Positions 35,806-44,809 of a stretch of DNA of 64,000 nucleotides are shown one piece after another. Below the pieces are notes generated by a model. That model was not told the DNA's origin. It did not search any database and was given only the letters and a program-made list of their open reading frames with translations. The position numbers and the translations under genes were made by a program. Position 1 is the stretch's first letter. The number at the start of each line of letters is the position of its first letter. Source of the stretch: Paludisphaera soli (GTDB taxonomy: Bacteria > Planctomycetota > Planctomycetia > Isosphaerales > Isosphaeraceae); the NCBI RefSeq assembly GCF_011064595.1, contig NZ_JAALJI010000001.1, forward strand, positions 310,001-374,000. Reading direction: 5' to 3'.

Positions 35806-38568
35806 GTGGCCACGCTTCAAACCGAATCCAGCAAGCAGCCCGCGCCCGCCGTCGCCCGACCGGCGCGGGCCGCGATCCGCCCGTTCCGGGCCAACGTCAT
35901 CTGGGCCGTCTTCAAGCGCAACTTCCAGAGCTACTTCAGCAACCCGACCGGCTACGTGTTCATCACGCTGTTCGTGCTGGTCAGCTCCATCCTCGCCTTC
36001 TGGATGCCCGAGTTCTTCACGAGCAACCTGGCGAACCTGGACCAGTTGAACACCTACATCCCGTACCTCCTGCTGCTGTTCGTCCCGGCGATCACGATGA
36101 GCCTCTGGGCCGACGAGCGGCGGCAGGGGACCGACGAGCTGCTCTTCACCCTGCCGGCCCACGACCTCGACGTCGTCCTGGGCAAGTACCTGTCGGCCGT
36201 GGGGATCTACACCGTCGCCCTGCTCTTCTCGACGAGCCACCTGCTGGTGCTCTCCTACCTGGGCTCGCCCGACGCGGGGGTGATGTTCTCGACCTACCTC
36301 GGCTACTGGCTCATGGGGTCCATGCTGATCGCCGTGGGGATGGTGGCGTCGCTGCTGTCGTCGAACGTCACGGTCGCGTTCATCCTGGGGGCTCTCTTCT
36401 GCGCCCTGCCGATCTTCGTGGGGCGGCTGGGCTCGTCGACCGGCGGCAACCTCCGCCGCCAGCTCGAAGGCTGGTCGGTCCCCTCGCAGTTCGCCGACTT
36501 CGGCGACGGCGTGATCTCCCTCTCGGCCGTCTTCTACTTCGTCTCGCTCGCGGCGGCGATGATCTACCTGAACATGCTCCTCCTGGGCCGGCGCCACTGG
36601 GCCGGCGGCGAGTCGAGCAAGGGCCTGGGCCTGCACTCCGCGGCCCGGCTGGCGCTGCTCCTCGTCGCCCTCTTCAGCGCCAACGTCCTGATCGAGCATT
36701 GGGACCGGCGGGCCGACGCCAGCAGCGAGAGGCTGAACACCCTCTCCGCCGAGTCGATCGAGCTGATCGGCAAGATCCCGACCGACCGTCCGGTCTTGAT
36801 CCAGGCCTACTACAGCCCGGAGGTCCCGAGCGAGTACGTCGAGGCCCGGAACGACCTGCTGCGCTACCTGAAGGAGTACCAGGCCCGCAGCGGCGGCCGG
36901 CTCCAGCTCAACCTGATCCCGACCGAGGTCTATTCCGAGGCCGCGCGCGACGCCGAGAAGCGGTTCGGCATCGAGCCCCGGCGGGTCTTCTCCCAGGACC
37001 AGGCCAAGCAGAGCTCGTCCGAGATCTTCCTGGGCGTCGCCTTCACGTCGGGCCTGGAAGAAGTGGTCATCCCCTTCTTCGACCGCGGCCTGCCCGTGGA
37101 GTACGAGCTGACCCGGTCGATCCAGGTCGTCTCGCGGAGCGCCCGCAAGAAGGTGGGGATCCTCACGACCGACGCCAAGTTGATGGGGGGCTTCGACCAG
37201 CGGAGCTTCGGCCAGACCCCCGAATGGTCGATCGTCAGCGAGCTGAAGAAGCAGTACGAGGTCAGCACGGTCGCCCCCGACGCCCCGATCGCCACCGACC
37301 TGGGTGTGCTGCTGGTGGCCCAGCCGTCGTCGCTGACCCAGCCCCAGATCGACAACCTGACGGCCTACGTCAAGGCCGGCGGGCCGACGCTCCTGCTGAT
37401 GGACCCGTTCCCGGTCGACAACCCGCAGATCGCCCCCGAGGTCCCCAAGGCGCCCCCGGGCGGACCGTTCGGCGGCGGCGCCCAGCCCGAGCCGAAGGGG
37501 AACCTCCAGCCGCTCCTGGACCTGATGGGCCTCGACTGGCCGTCGACCGAGATCGTCTGGAACACCTACAACCCGCACCCGCAGCTGGCCGACATGCCCC
37601 CCGAGGTCGTCTTCATCGGCCGCGGCAGCGGCGAGGCCGACGCCTTCAACCCCGACCAGCCGGCCACCTCGGGCCTCCAGGAGATCGTCGCCCTCTTCCC
37701 CGGCCTGCTCCGGTCCAGGTCCGGCGGCGCGGGGCCCGAGTTCACCCCGCTCTTGCGGACGAGCGACCAGGGGGGCGTGATCGCCTGGTCCGAGGCCGTT
37801 CAGCAGGGCTTCATGGGGGTCTCCGGCGTCAACCCCCGCCGCCGCCACTTCGCCAGCGGCACCGGCTACACGATCGCCGCTCGGATCAAGGGCGCTCCCC
37901 AGGCCGAGCCCCCCAAGGCCGAGGCGAAGAAGGACGAGAAGCCTGCCGACGCCAAGCCCGCCGACGTCAACGTCATCGCCATCGCCGACCTGGACATGGT
38001 CTCCGAGCAGTTCTTCGAGATCCGCCGCCGCAAGATCGAGAACCTCGACTTCGACAACGTCACCTTCGTGCTCAACTGCGTCGACGTCCTGGCCGGCGAC
38101 GAGTCGTTCGTCGCCCTCCGCAAGAAGCGGCCCCAGCACCGCACGCTGACGGCGATCGAGAACCAGACCCGTTTCTTCCTGGAAGACCTCCAGAAGCAGA
38201 CAAAGGTCGCCGAGGACGCCGCCAAGGCCAAGCTCGACGAGGCCCAGAAGGCCTTCGAGAAGCAGGTCGACCAGGTCCGCTCCCGCACCGACCTCGACGA
38301 GCGCACCAAGGAGATCATGCTGACCAACCTCCAGGACGTCGCCCAGCGCCGGCTGGATGTGGAGAAGCAGAAGATCGAGGACGAGAAGCTCAACAGCATC
38401 CGCGAGGGGAAGGCCGAGTCCGAGCTCAAGACCCGGGCGATCGAGAACCGGGTCCGCTACCTGGCCGCCGGCGTGCCGCCGCTCCCCCCCCTGATCCTCG
38501 GCCTGCTCGTCCTGCTGGCCCGGCTCCGCCGCGAGAACCTCGGCGCCAGCCCCAAGCGGCTGGCCTGA
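35806..38568 (+). CDS. ABC-2 permease fused to GldG-like domain
   Basis: The 920-residue protein combines two partners. Residues about 30-290 are an ABC-2 type permease with six helices (SYFSNPTGYVFITLFVLV; ADERRQGTDELLFTLPAHD is the conserved cytoplasmic loop), as in GldF. After a helix near 285-305 comes a periplasmic GldG-like region (ABC-type uncharacterised transport domain; LLRYLKEYQARSGGRLQLNL, later LLLMDPFPVDNP). A coiled coil occupies about 795-875 and a final helix 887-908. GTG at 35806 is preferred because GAGGA lies nine bases before it; a TTG at 35779 is less likely. In Bacteroidetes GldF and GldG are separate proteins. Confidence 0.9.
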   Translation: MATLQTESSKQPAPAVARPARAAIRPFRANVIWAVFKRNFQSYFSNPTGYVFITLFVLVSSILAFWMPEFFTSNLANLDQLNTYIPYLLLLFVPAITMSLWADERRQGTDELLFTLPAHDLDVVLGKYLSAVGIYTVALLFSTSHLLVLSYLGSPDAGVMFSTYLGYWLMGSMLIAVGMVASLLSSNVTVAFILGALFCALPIFVGRLGSSTGGNLRRQLEGWSVPSQFADFGDGVISLSAVFYFVSLAAAMIYLNMLLLGRRHWAGGESSKGLGLHSAARLALLLVALFSANVLIEHWDRRADASSERLNTLSAESIELIGKIPTDRPVLIQAYYSPEVPSEYVEARNDLLRYLKEYQARSGGRLQLNLIPTEVYSEAARDAEKRFGIEPRRVFSQDQAKQSSSEIFLGVAFTSGLEEVVIPFFDRGLPVEYELTRSIQVVSRSARKKVGILTTDAKLMGGFDQRSFGQTPEWSIVSELKKQYEVSTVAPDAPIATDLGVLLVAQPSSLTQPQIDNLTAYVKAGGPTLLLMDPFPVDNPQIAPEVPKAPPGGPFGGGAQPEPKGNLQPLLDLMGLDWPSTEIVWNTYNPHPQLADMPPEVVFIGRGSGEADAFNPDQPATSGLQEIVALFPGLLRSRSGGAGPEFTPLLRTSDQGGVIAWSEAVQQGFMGVSGVNPRRRHFASGTGYTIAARIKGAPQAEPPKAEAKKDEKPADAKPADVNVIAIADLDMVSEQFFEIRRRKIENLDFDNVTFVLNCVDVLAGDESFVALRKKRPQHRTLTAIENQTRFFLEDLQKQTKVAEDAAKAKLDEAQKAFEKQVDQVRSRTDLDERTKEIMLTNLQDVAQRRLDVEKQKIEDEKLNSIREGKAESELKTRAIENRVRYLAAGVPPLPPLILGLLVLLARLRRENLGASPKRLA

Positions 38569-38628
38569 CCCGATCGTCGATCGTCGAATGATGCGAGAAT
38601 CCGAGCAGTTGATCCAAGAGGACCGACG

Positions 38629-40161
38629 ATGACCGAGATATCGAAAACCGGGATCTTCGCGGCCGTCGCCCTGACGCTCGCCAGCCTGGCGATGGTCGCG
38701 ACCCGCGACCGGACCGTCCGCAGCGACGCGTTCAACGATCAGGGCCAGCCCTTCTTCCCCGACTTCAAGGACCCGCTGGCCTGCACCAACCTGGAGGTGG
38801 TCGACTTCGACCCCTCCACAGCCACCGCCTCGCGGTTCCAGGTGAAGTTCGAGAACAATCGGTGGGTCATCCCGTCCCACTACAACTACCCGGCCGACGC
38901 CCGCGACCGCCTCTCCAAGACCGCGGCGGCGCTCATGGACCTCACCAAGGACACCATCCGCACCGACTCGCCCGACGATCACGAGGCGATGGGGGTGATC
39001 GACCCGCTCGACGCCAAGGTGAGCGCCCTCAAGGGCCGAGGCAAGCGGATCACCCTCCGCGACGCCTCCGAGGGGGTGCTGGCCGATTTCATCATCGGCG
39101 AGCCGATCAAGGACCGCTCGGGCCAGTTCTACGTCCGCGTGCCCAGCTCGAAGCGGGTCTACGGCGTGAACCTGAAGGCCGAGCCCTCCACCCGGTTCGC
39201 CGACTGGATCGAGACCAACCTGCTGAAGCTCGACGCCGGCAAGATCCGCAAGGTCGAGTTCGACAACTACAAGGTGAACCTGGAACAGGGCTACCAGAAG
39301 GGGGAAATCCTCGACGTCGAGCGCAAGAACTCGACCGACCCCTGGACCCTCGCCGGCGGCCTGCCGGAGGACAAGCAGCTCGACGACGACAAGCTCCGGG
39401 CGCTCACCACCGCGCTCGGCGACCTCAAGATCGTCGGCGTCCGCGCCAAGCCCGCCGGCCTGACCCGCGACCTGAAGAAGGCCGACGACAAGGGGATCAC
39501 CCTGTCGGCGTCGACCGTCGCCTCGCTCCAGGGGAAGGGCTTCTACATGACCCGAGACGGCCAGCTCCTCTCGAACCAGGGGGACGTCCGCGTCTACACC
39601 GAGGACGGCGTGGTCTACACCCTGCGGTTCGGCGAGGTCACCTTCGGCAAGGGAGACGACCTGTCGGCCGGCACCCCGGACGACGTCGAGACGAAGGCCG
39701 ACCCGGCGAAGAAGGACGAGACGAAGTCCGAAGGGTCGACCGAGAACCGCTACGTCATGGTCACGGTCGCCTTCGACCCGTCGCTGATCCCGGCCCCCAA
39801 AGCCGAGGAGAAGCCGGCCCCCGCCGAGGGCGAGCTGCCCGAGCAGGTCATCGCCCCCGACCCCGCGACGGCCAAGGCCGATGAGGAGAAGGCGGCCCGC
39901 GAGAAGGCCGACTACGAGAAGAAGGTCGCCGAGGGCAAGAAGAAGGCCGAGGAGCTGACCGACCGGTTCGCCGCCTGGTACTACTTGACCCCCGGCGACA
40001 GCTTCCGCTCGATCAACCTCGACCGCGCGGCGCTGGTGATCCCCAAGAAGCCCAAGGCCGAGGCCGGCCCCGCCGGCTTCCCGGGCGGCTTCCCCGGGGG
40101 ACCCGGCGGCCTGCCGTCGCTTCCCGGCGGCGGCTCCCTCGGGCTTCCCCCCGAGGAGTGA
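38629..40161 (+). CDS. DUF4340 protein of the Gld-like ABC operon
   Basis: The 510-residue protein has one N-terminal membrane anchor (residues 8-25) and a periplasmic body with two DUF4340-type beta-rich repeats (YPADARDRLSKTAAALMDL; later LDDDKLRALTTALGDLKIVG). It contains an acidic/lysine-rich coiled segment around residues 400-445 and ends in a glycine/proline-rich tail (GGFPGGPGGLPSLPGGG). DUF4340 genes typically follow GldFG-like genes and are assumed to help the exporter. AAGAGGA lies about six bases upstream of the ATG. The gap to the permease gene is 60 bases. Confidence 0.88.
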   Translation: MTEISKTGIFAAVALTLASLAMVATRDRTVRSDAFNDQGQPFFPDFKDPLACTNLEVVDFDPSTATASRFQVKFENNRWVIPSHYNYPADARDRLSKTAAALMDLTKDTIRTDSPDDHEAMGVIDPLDAKVSALKGRGKRITLRDASEGVLADFIIGEPIKDRSGQFYVRVPSSKRVYGVNLKAEPSTRFADWIETNLLKLDAGKIRKVEFDNYKVNLEQGYQKGEILDVERKNSTDPWTLAGGLPEDKQLDDDKLRALTTALGDLKIVGVRAKPAGLTRDLKKADDKGITLSASTVASLQGKGFYMTRDGQLLSNQGDVRVYTEDGVVYTLRFGEVTFGKGDDLSAGTPDDVETKADPAKKDETKSEGSTENRYVMVTVAFDPSLIPAPKAEEKPAPAEGELPEQVIAPDPATAKADEEKAAREKADYEKKVAEGKKKAEELTDRFAAWYYLTPGDSFRSINLDRAALVIPKKPKAEAGPAGFPGGFPGGPGGLPSLPGGGSLGLPPEE

Positions 40162-40399
40162 CCGCCCGTCCGAGCCGGCCGCGACCACGTCGGGACGCCC
40201 CGAACATCCCCCCGGCGCCGAACCTCTCGGCGACCGGGGGGCTCTGGTTTTCTCGGCATGTCGGCGACGGCGCGAGTTGTGGTACACTGTCGCGTCCGCG
40301 TGCGAACGATCCGAACCAGGGCTCCGATTCATCGAAACCGTCGCCGGAATCCGGCCGACGACTCTCGGCGGGCCCGCCGCCGATCTTGAGGAAGTGGTG

Positions 40400-41020
40400 A
40401 TGGCAAACGAACCGGCTCAGTCCTCGAACTCCTCCGCCAAGGAACCCTCGCAGACGCGGGGCAACCGCCACGTCCTCTCCGCCCTGGTGCAGAACCGGCC
40501 CGGCGTACTCGCCCACGTCTCCGGGATGTTCGCGTCGCGTGGCTACAACATCGACAGCCTGGCCGTCGGCGAGACCGAGGACCCGGTCCTCTCGCGGATC
40601 ACCGTGGTCGTCAAGGGGGACGAGCGGTACCTGGAGCAGGTCCGCAAGCAGCTCGAGAAGATCGTCACCGTGGTCAAGGTGCACGACATCTCCCGCGAGG
40701 ACTTCGTCGAGCGCGACCTGATGCTGATCAAGATCAAGGCCACGCCCGCGAACCGGATGGAGATCCAGTCGCTGGTGCAGATCTTCCGGGGCCGGATCGT
40801 CGACGTCAGCCCGGACGCGGTCATCATCGAGATCTCGGGCCAGGAGCGCAAGGTCGAGGCGTTCATCGACGCCGTCCGCGACTTCGGCATCCTGGAGCTG
40901 GCCCGGACCGGCCGGATCGCCCTTGTCCGCGGCGTCCCCCGGTTCGACGAGCCCGACGCCCCCGCCCCCACCCCGGTCGAGGACGCCGAGCCCATGGTCC
41001 ACGGCCACTCGGAACTCTGA
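40400..41020 (+). CDS. ilvN: Acetolactate synthase small (regulatory) subunit
   Basis: The 206-residue protein starts with an ACT domain ([34 protein letters not shown]) that binds valine for feedback control, followed by the C-terminal ALS small-subunit domain ([30 protein letters not shown]). It activates the large catalytic subunit in the first common step of valine, leucine and isoleucine synthesis. The large-subunit gene is not next to it, which is unusual. The ATG at 40400 has GAGGA upstream; the frame extends upstream without conservation. TACACT at 40283-40288 could be a -10. ilvC follows, separated by a terminator-like hairpin. Confidence 0.93.
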   Translation: MANEPAQSSNSSAKEPSQTRGNRHVLSALVQNRPGVLAHVSGMFASRGYNIDSLAVGETEDPVLSRITVVVKGDERYLEQVRKQLEKIVTVVKVHDISREDFVERDLMLIKIKATPANRMEIQSLVQIFRGRIVDVSPDAVIIEISGQERKVEAFIDAVRDFGILELARTGRIALVRGVPRFDEPDAPAPTPVEDAEPMVHGHSEL

Positions 41021-41090
41021 CCCCCCACGCTACGGGCCCCGGCCGAAGACGCCCCCGCCCGGAGTGCATCGACCCGACCTCTGCAACGAA

Positions 41091-41127
41091 CCCGGCCGCC
41101 GGACGACCCGGCGCCGGGGCTTCTTTT
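41091..41127 (+). terminator. Terminator-like hairpin between ilvN and ilvC
   Basis: The arms CCCGGCCGCCGG (41091-41102) and CCGGCGCCGGGG (41108-41119) pair with one bulged C around a five-base loop, and TTCTTTT follows (41121-41127). It sits 43 bases before the ilvC start. It may end the ilvN transcript or attenuate ilvC expression. Confidence 0.55.
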
Positions 41128-41169
41128 CCCCCCTCACCTTTCGCTGACGACGCCGACGAGGAGACCGTG

Positions 41170-42174
41170 ATGCCCGCCCAGATGTATTACGACCAGGACG
41201 CCGACCTTTCGCTGCTCAAGGGTAAGACGGTGGCGATCATCGGCTATGGCAGCCAGGGGCACGCGCACGCCCAGAACCTGCGCGACTCCGGCGTCAACGT
41301 GGTCGTCGGCCAGCGGCCGGGTTCCGCGAACTACGATCTGGCCGTGGACCACGGCTTCAAGCCGGTGTCGGCGGCCGAGGCGGCCGAGGCGGGCTACCTC
41401 GTCAACATGCTCCTCCCCGACGAGGTCCAGGGCGACGTCTACAACAAGGATGTGAAGCCGAACCTCAAGCCAGGCGACCTGCTGCTCTGCTCGCACGGCT
41501 TCAACATCCACTTCGGCCAGGTCGTCCCGCCCAAGGGCGTGGACAGCGCCCTGGTGGCCCCCAAGGGCCCCGGCCACCTCGTCCGCAGCGAGTACGTCCG
41601 CGGCGGCGGCGTCCCCTGCCTGATCGCCACGGCCGACGACTGCTCGGCCGAGGGGAAGGCCAAGGCCCTCGCCTACGCCAAGGGGATCGGCGGCGCCCGC
41701 GCCGGCGTCCTCCAGACCACGTTCGCCGAAGAGACCGAGACCGACCTGTTCGGTGAGCAGGTCGTCCTCTGCGGCGGCCTCTCCGCGCTTCTCAAGATGG
41801 GCTACGAGACGCTCGTCGAGGCCGGCTACCAGGAAGAGAGCGCGTACTTCGAGTGCGTGCACGAGCTGAAGCTGATCGTCGACCTGATCTATCAGGGCGG
41901 CCTCGACTATATGCGGTACAGCATCTCGAACACGGCCGAGTACGGCGACTACATCCGCGGCGAGCAGATCATCACCGAGGACACCCGCGCCGCGATGCGT
42001 CGGGCCCTCAAGGAGATCCGCTCGGGCCAGTTCGCCCGCGAGTGGATCCTGGAGAACAAGGCCAACCGCCCCTACTTCAACGCCCGCAAGCAGCTGGAGC
42101 GCCAGCACCCAGTCGAGGTGGTCGGCAAGCGGCTGCGGGCGCTGATGCCGTGGATCAAGGCCAAGACCGTCTGA
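41170..42174 (+). CDS. ilvC: Ketol-acid reductoisomerase (class I)
   Basis: The 334-residue enzyme converts acetolactate to dihydroxyisovalerate using NADPH and magnesium, the second step of branched-chain amino acid synthesis. It shows the Rossmann motif [26 protein letters not shown], and the magnesium-binding [13 protein letters not shown] region; the length is that of class I (short) enzymes. The start is the ATG at 41170, with GACGAGGAG just upstream; a GTG codon directly before it is in frame. The gene following it encodes an unrelated membrane protein. Confidence 0.97.
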   Translation: MPAQMYYDQDADLSLLKGKTVAIIGYGSQGHAHAQNLRDSGVNVVVGQRPGSANYDLAVDHGFKPVSAAEAAEAGYLVNMLLPDEVQGDVYNKDVKPNLKPGDLLLCSHGFNIHFGQVVPPKGVDSALVAPKGPGHLVRSEYVRGGGVPCLIATADDCSAEGKAKALAYAKGIGGARAGVLQTTFAEETETDLFGEQVVLCGGLSALLKMGYETLVEAGYQEESAYFECVHELKLIVDLIYQGGLDYMRYSISNTAEYGDYIRGEQIITEDTRAAMRRALKEIRSGQFAREWILENKANRPYFNARKQLERQHPVEVVGKRLRALMPWIKAKTV

Positions 42175-42199
42175 GCCATCCCCCCCGGGACTCCGCCGC

Positions 42200-43141
42200 A
42201 TGCCTCGCTTCTGGGAGTGTCCTTCGTGCCGGGCCCTGCTGACCCGCGAGCGCCTCGAGGCGACCGCCGGCCGCTGCCCGTACTGCGACGCCCGCGTCGG
42301 AGCCCCCGCCGAGTTCGCGGACCCGGACGCCCCCCCGGCCCATCAGCCGAGGGGGGCGCGGCCCGGGCCCTTCGTCGTCCCCGGGACCGTCGCGGGCAAG
42401 CTCGCGGCCTCTTTCCAGCTGCTCTTCGAGCACCTCGCGGTCATCGCGGGCCTGGTGCTGATGATCGCCCTGCCGTCGAACGCGGCGGTCGAGCTGATCG
42501 TCGCCCGCAACTTCGACGCGGCCGATCAGTTCGCCGCCTTGCGACTCAAGGTCCTGGTCGACAAGTTCTTCGGCCCGATCGCCGCGGCCGGCGTCGTCAC
42601 GCTGCTGGCCGCCCGCATGGGCGGGCGGTCGATCACGTTCCTGGAGGCCGTCCGCGCCGGCATCGATTCCTGGCTGAGGGTGCTCGCCGCCCGGATCGTC
42701 GCCGCGTTCTTCATCCTCATCTCCTGCTTCGGCTTCCTACTGCCGGGCCTGCCGCCGGCCCTCCGGGCCTTGTTCCTGCTCCCCGGCCTGGTCCTGACGG
42801 TCCGCTACTGCCTGGTCGACCAGGTCGCCGTGCTGGAACCGACCCCGATCCTGGAGACCCGCCGACGGAGCGCGGAGCTGGTCTCGGGCCGAGCCTGGCC
42901 GATCGTAGGCGCGGCCTCGGCGTCCTTCCTGCTGATCGTGGGCTTCTCGATCCTCGTCGGTCGCGCGGCCGAAGCGGTCGGCATCCTGGAGGACCCGCTG
43001 GCGCGGGCGCTCTGCGACTCCGTACTGGACGTCTTCGCCGTCTTCTTCTCGATTCTGCTCTTCCTCTTCTACTGGGAGGCCCGGTCCGAGCGCGAGGGCG
43101 ACGTCGCCTTCAAGCCGGCCCTGGAGGAATACCCGCTCTGA
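42200..43141 (+). CDS. Membrane protein with N-terminal zinc ribbon
   Basis: The 313-residue protein begins WECPSCRALL and RCPYCDARVG, a four-cysteine zinc ribbon over residues 7-29. A proline-rich linker precedes five or six membrane helices (about residues 70-295). The arrangement resembles membrane proteins related to DUF975 or to the membrane domain of glycerophosphodiesterases, in which RRSAELVSGRAWPIVG-like loops recur, but I cannot assign a function. It starts 25 bases after ilvC; the ferredoxin gene follows 43 bases later. Cytoplasmic side zinc ribbon with membrane domain suggests a sensor or scaffold, which is speculation. Confidence 0.7.
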   Translation: MPRFWECPSCRALLTRERLEATAGRCPYCDARVGAPAEFADPDAPPAHQPRGARPGPFVVPGTVAGKLAASFQLLFEHLAVIAGLVLMIALPSNAAVELIVARNFDAADQFAALRLKVLVDKFFGPIAAAGVVTLLAARMGGRSITFLEAVRAGIDSWLRVLAARIVAAFFILISCFGFLLPGLPPALRALFLLPGLVLTVRYCLVDQVAVLEPTPILETRRRSAELVSGRAWPIVGAASASFLLIVGFSILVGRAAEAVGILEDPLARALCDSVLDVFAVFFSILLFLFYWEARSEREGDVAFKPALEEYPL

Positions 43142-43184
43142 AGAGGAGCAGGGAGGCCCGCCCCGTGAAGGGCGGTTGAACCCG

Positions 43185-43415
43185 ATGGCCGATCCCGCCC
43201 TGAGAACTCCCGAAAACGCATCCGGCCGCTTCTACGTCGATGAGAACTGCATCGACTGCGACCTCTGCCACGAGACCGCCCCCGGCGTGTTCGCCCGCAA
43301 CGAGGACGAAGGCCGCAGCTTCGTCGCCCGTCAGCCCGCCTCGCCCGAGGAGGAGGCGCTCTGCCGCGAGGCCCTGGAGTCCTGCCCCGTCGAAGCCATC
43401 GGCGACGACGGCTGA
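43185..43415 (+). CDS. Single [4Fe-4S] ferredoxin
   Basis: The 76-residue protein has CIDCDLCHETAPGVF, giving three cluster cysteines in CxxCxxC spacing, and the fourth in SCPVEAIGDDG near the C-terminus. It is therefore a one-cluster ferredoxin like those of Thermotoga and some actinobacteria, acting as a soluble electron carrier. ATG at 43185 is chosen; a TTG three codons earlier is in frame. The convergent neighbour, 18 bases away, is a Rieske oxygenase that needs an electron donor, but opposite orientation means a functional link is unproven. Confidence 0.9.
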   Translation: MADPALRTPENASGRFYVDENCIDCDLCHETAPGVFARNEDEGRSFVARQPASPEEEALCREALESCPVEAIGDDG

Positions 43416-43433
43416 ACCCCCTCGACCGCAGGC

Positions 43434-44546
43434 CTACTCCGCCCCGCGCACCAGCTTGTCGAAGGCGTGCAGCAGGTCCTCGCGGGGCGAGTACGGCCCC
43501 GGCCGATACGCCCGGGACCGCAGCCCGAGCTGCATCTGCTCGCAGACGTGCCAGTCCTGGCGGTTGGTGAGGTCCCAGAAATCGACGGCGGCTCGGGGGT
43601 CGAACCCCGGGGCCTCGGTCGACTCGGGCCGGAAGTGCCACTCGCAGACGATTTCGGTCCGCCCCAGGCCTCGGGGCCGGAGCCGGTGCGTCATCAGGTA
43701 GTCGGGATGCAGGCTCAGGAGCAGGTTCGGAAGCACCGCATAGTAGTGCACCCGCCGCAGGTCCTCGCCTTGGAGCCCCGGCACGACCTCGCCGACGAGC
43801 CGGCCGTCGACCGACAGGGTCTCGATCCCGTCGCGGAGGTCCATGGCCCCGCCGAGGTAGGAGTCGGTCGGAGGGGCGTTCTCGCCGCTGAGGAAGTGGG
43901 AGAGCCGCTGGAGCGCCGGGTGGACCCCCGGGCAGTGCAGGCACTCGGAGTAGTTCTGCACGATCAACTTCCAGTTGGCCGCCACGTCGTAGACGATCCG
44001 ATGGGCGAGCTTCAGCTCCGCCATCCGCCAGGGTCGGAACCTGGCAACGAGGTCTCCGAGCTGCTCGGCGAGGGGCGGCGGGTCGGCGGCGAAGTTCAGG
44101 AAGACGTGCCCGTCCCAGTCGTCGGCGCGGGCCTCGACAAGTGGGTAGTCCTCGGCCCGGAAGTGGGGCGATCGGTCCATCCCGGGCGCGCCGAGGAGCC
44201 GGCCGGCGAGGTCGTAGGCCCAGGCGTGGTAAGGGCATCGGATCGCCCCGGCGAACGTCCCGGCGGGCTCTTCGCAGAGGCGGGTCCCCCGGTGGCGGCA
44301 GACGTTGAAGAAGGCCCGGATCCGCCCGTCGTCGCCCCGGGTCAGGATCAGGCTCTCGTCGCCGATCTCGCGGAGCGTGTAGTCGCCCCGGTCGGGGATC
44401 TCGGCCTCGCGGCCGGCGTAGAACCAGCGGCCGAGGAACAGGCGTTCCAGCTCGGTCGCGTGACGGGCCTCGTCGAGGTAGTATTCCGCCGGCAGGCTCA
44501 GGGCGTCGGCCGGTAGCGCGGGGCGCGGCTTCTCTTGGTCGCTCAT
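43434..44546 (-). CDS. Rieske non-haem iron oxygenase, alpha-subunit type
   Basis: The 370-residue protein has an N-terminal Rieske [2Fe-2S] domain with FFNVCRHRGTRLC and RCPYHAWAYDLAG, ligands in CxH and CxxH. The C-terminal catalytic domain follows, with NYSECLHCPGVHP supplying the two iron-binding histidines and the bridging region. Overall it resembles choline monooxygenase and related ring-hydroxylating or demethylating enzymes, with a single-component alpha-like length. The substrate cannot be deduced. No reductase gene is adjacent; the small ferredoxin gene converges on it. Confidence 0.9.
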   Translation of the reverse strand: MSDQEKPRPALPADALSLPAEYYLDEARHATELERLFLGRWFYAGREAEIPDRGDYTLREIGDESLILTRGDDGRIRAFFNVCRHRGTRLCEEPAGTFAGAIRCPYHAWAYDLAGRLLGAPGMDRSPHFRAEDYPLVEARADDWDGHVFLNFAADPPPLAEQLGDLVARFRPWRMAELKLAHRIVYDVAANWKLIVQNYSECLHCPGVHPALQRLSHFLSGENAPPTDSYLGGAMDLRDGIETLSVDGRLVGEVVPGLQGEDLRRVHYYAVLPNLLLSLHPDYLMTHRLRPRGLGRTEIVCEWHFRPESTEAPGFDPRAAVDFWDLTNRQDWHVCEQMQLGLRSRAYRPGPYSPREDLLHAFDKLVRGAE

Positions 44547-44809
44547 GGCTCACTCGGAGGTGGCGGCCGATCCGGCCCCGGGAGGCGACCTCGCCTTCTC
44601 GTCGGGGCCTCCCCATGGTAAGACGCCCGGCCGGGGCCGCCAAGCCGCCCTTACAATCGGACCAGTCGGCGCAACGCGGACCGGGTCGGGGAGCCCGGCG
44701 GTCGCGCCGTGAGCGCCGGGGGGGCGGACGCCGATACAAAGTCCCTAGTGGGGGGCGAGGAGCTTCGACGCCCTTCAGATGCCCAGGGTTGGGGTCGCAG
44801 GAGGCGATG

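Noticed and set aside
35380-40332. 1650-codon open frame on the minus strand across the Gld-like operon
   Set aside because: It is antisense to an ABC ATPase, a permease and a DUF4340 gene with recognisable domains; composition is shadow-like.
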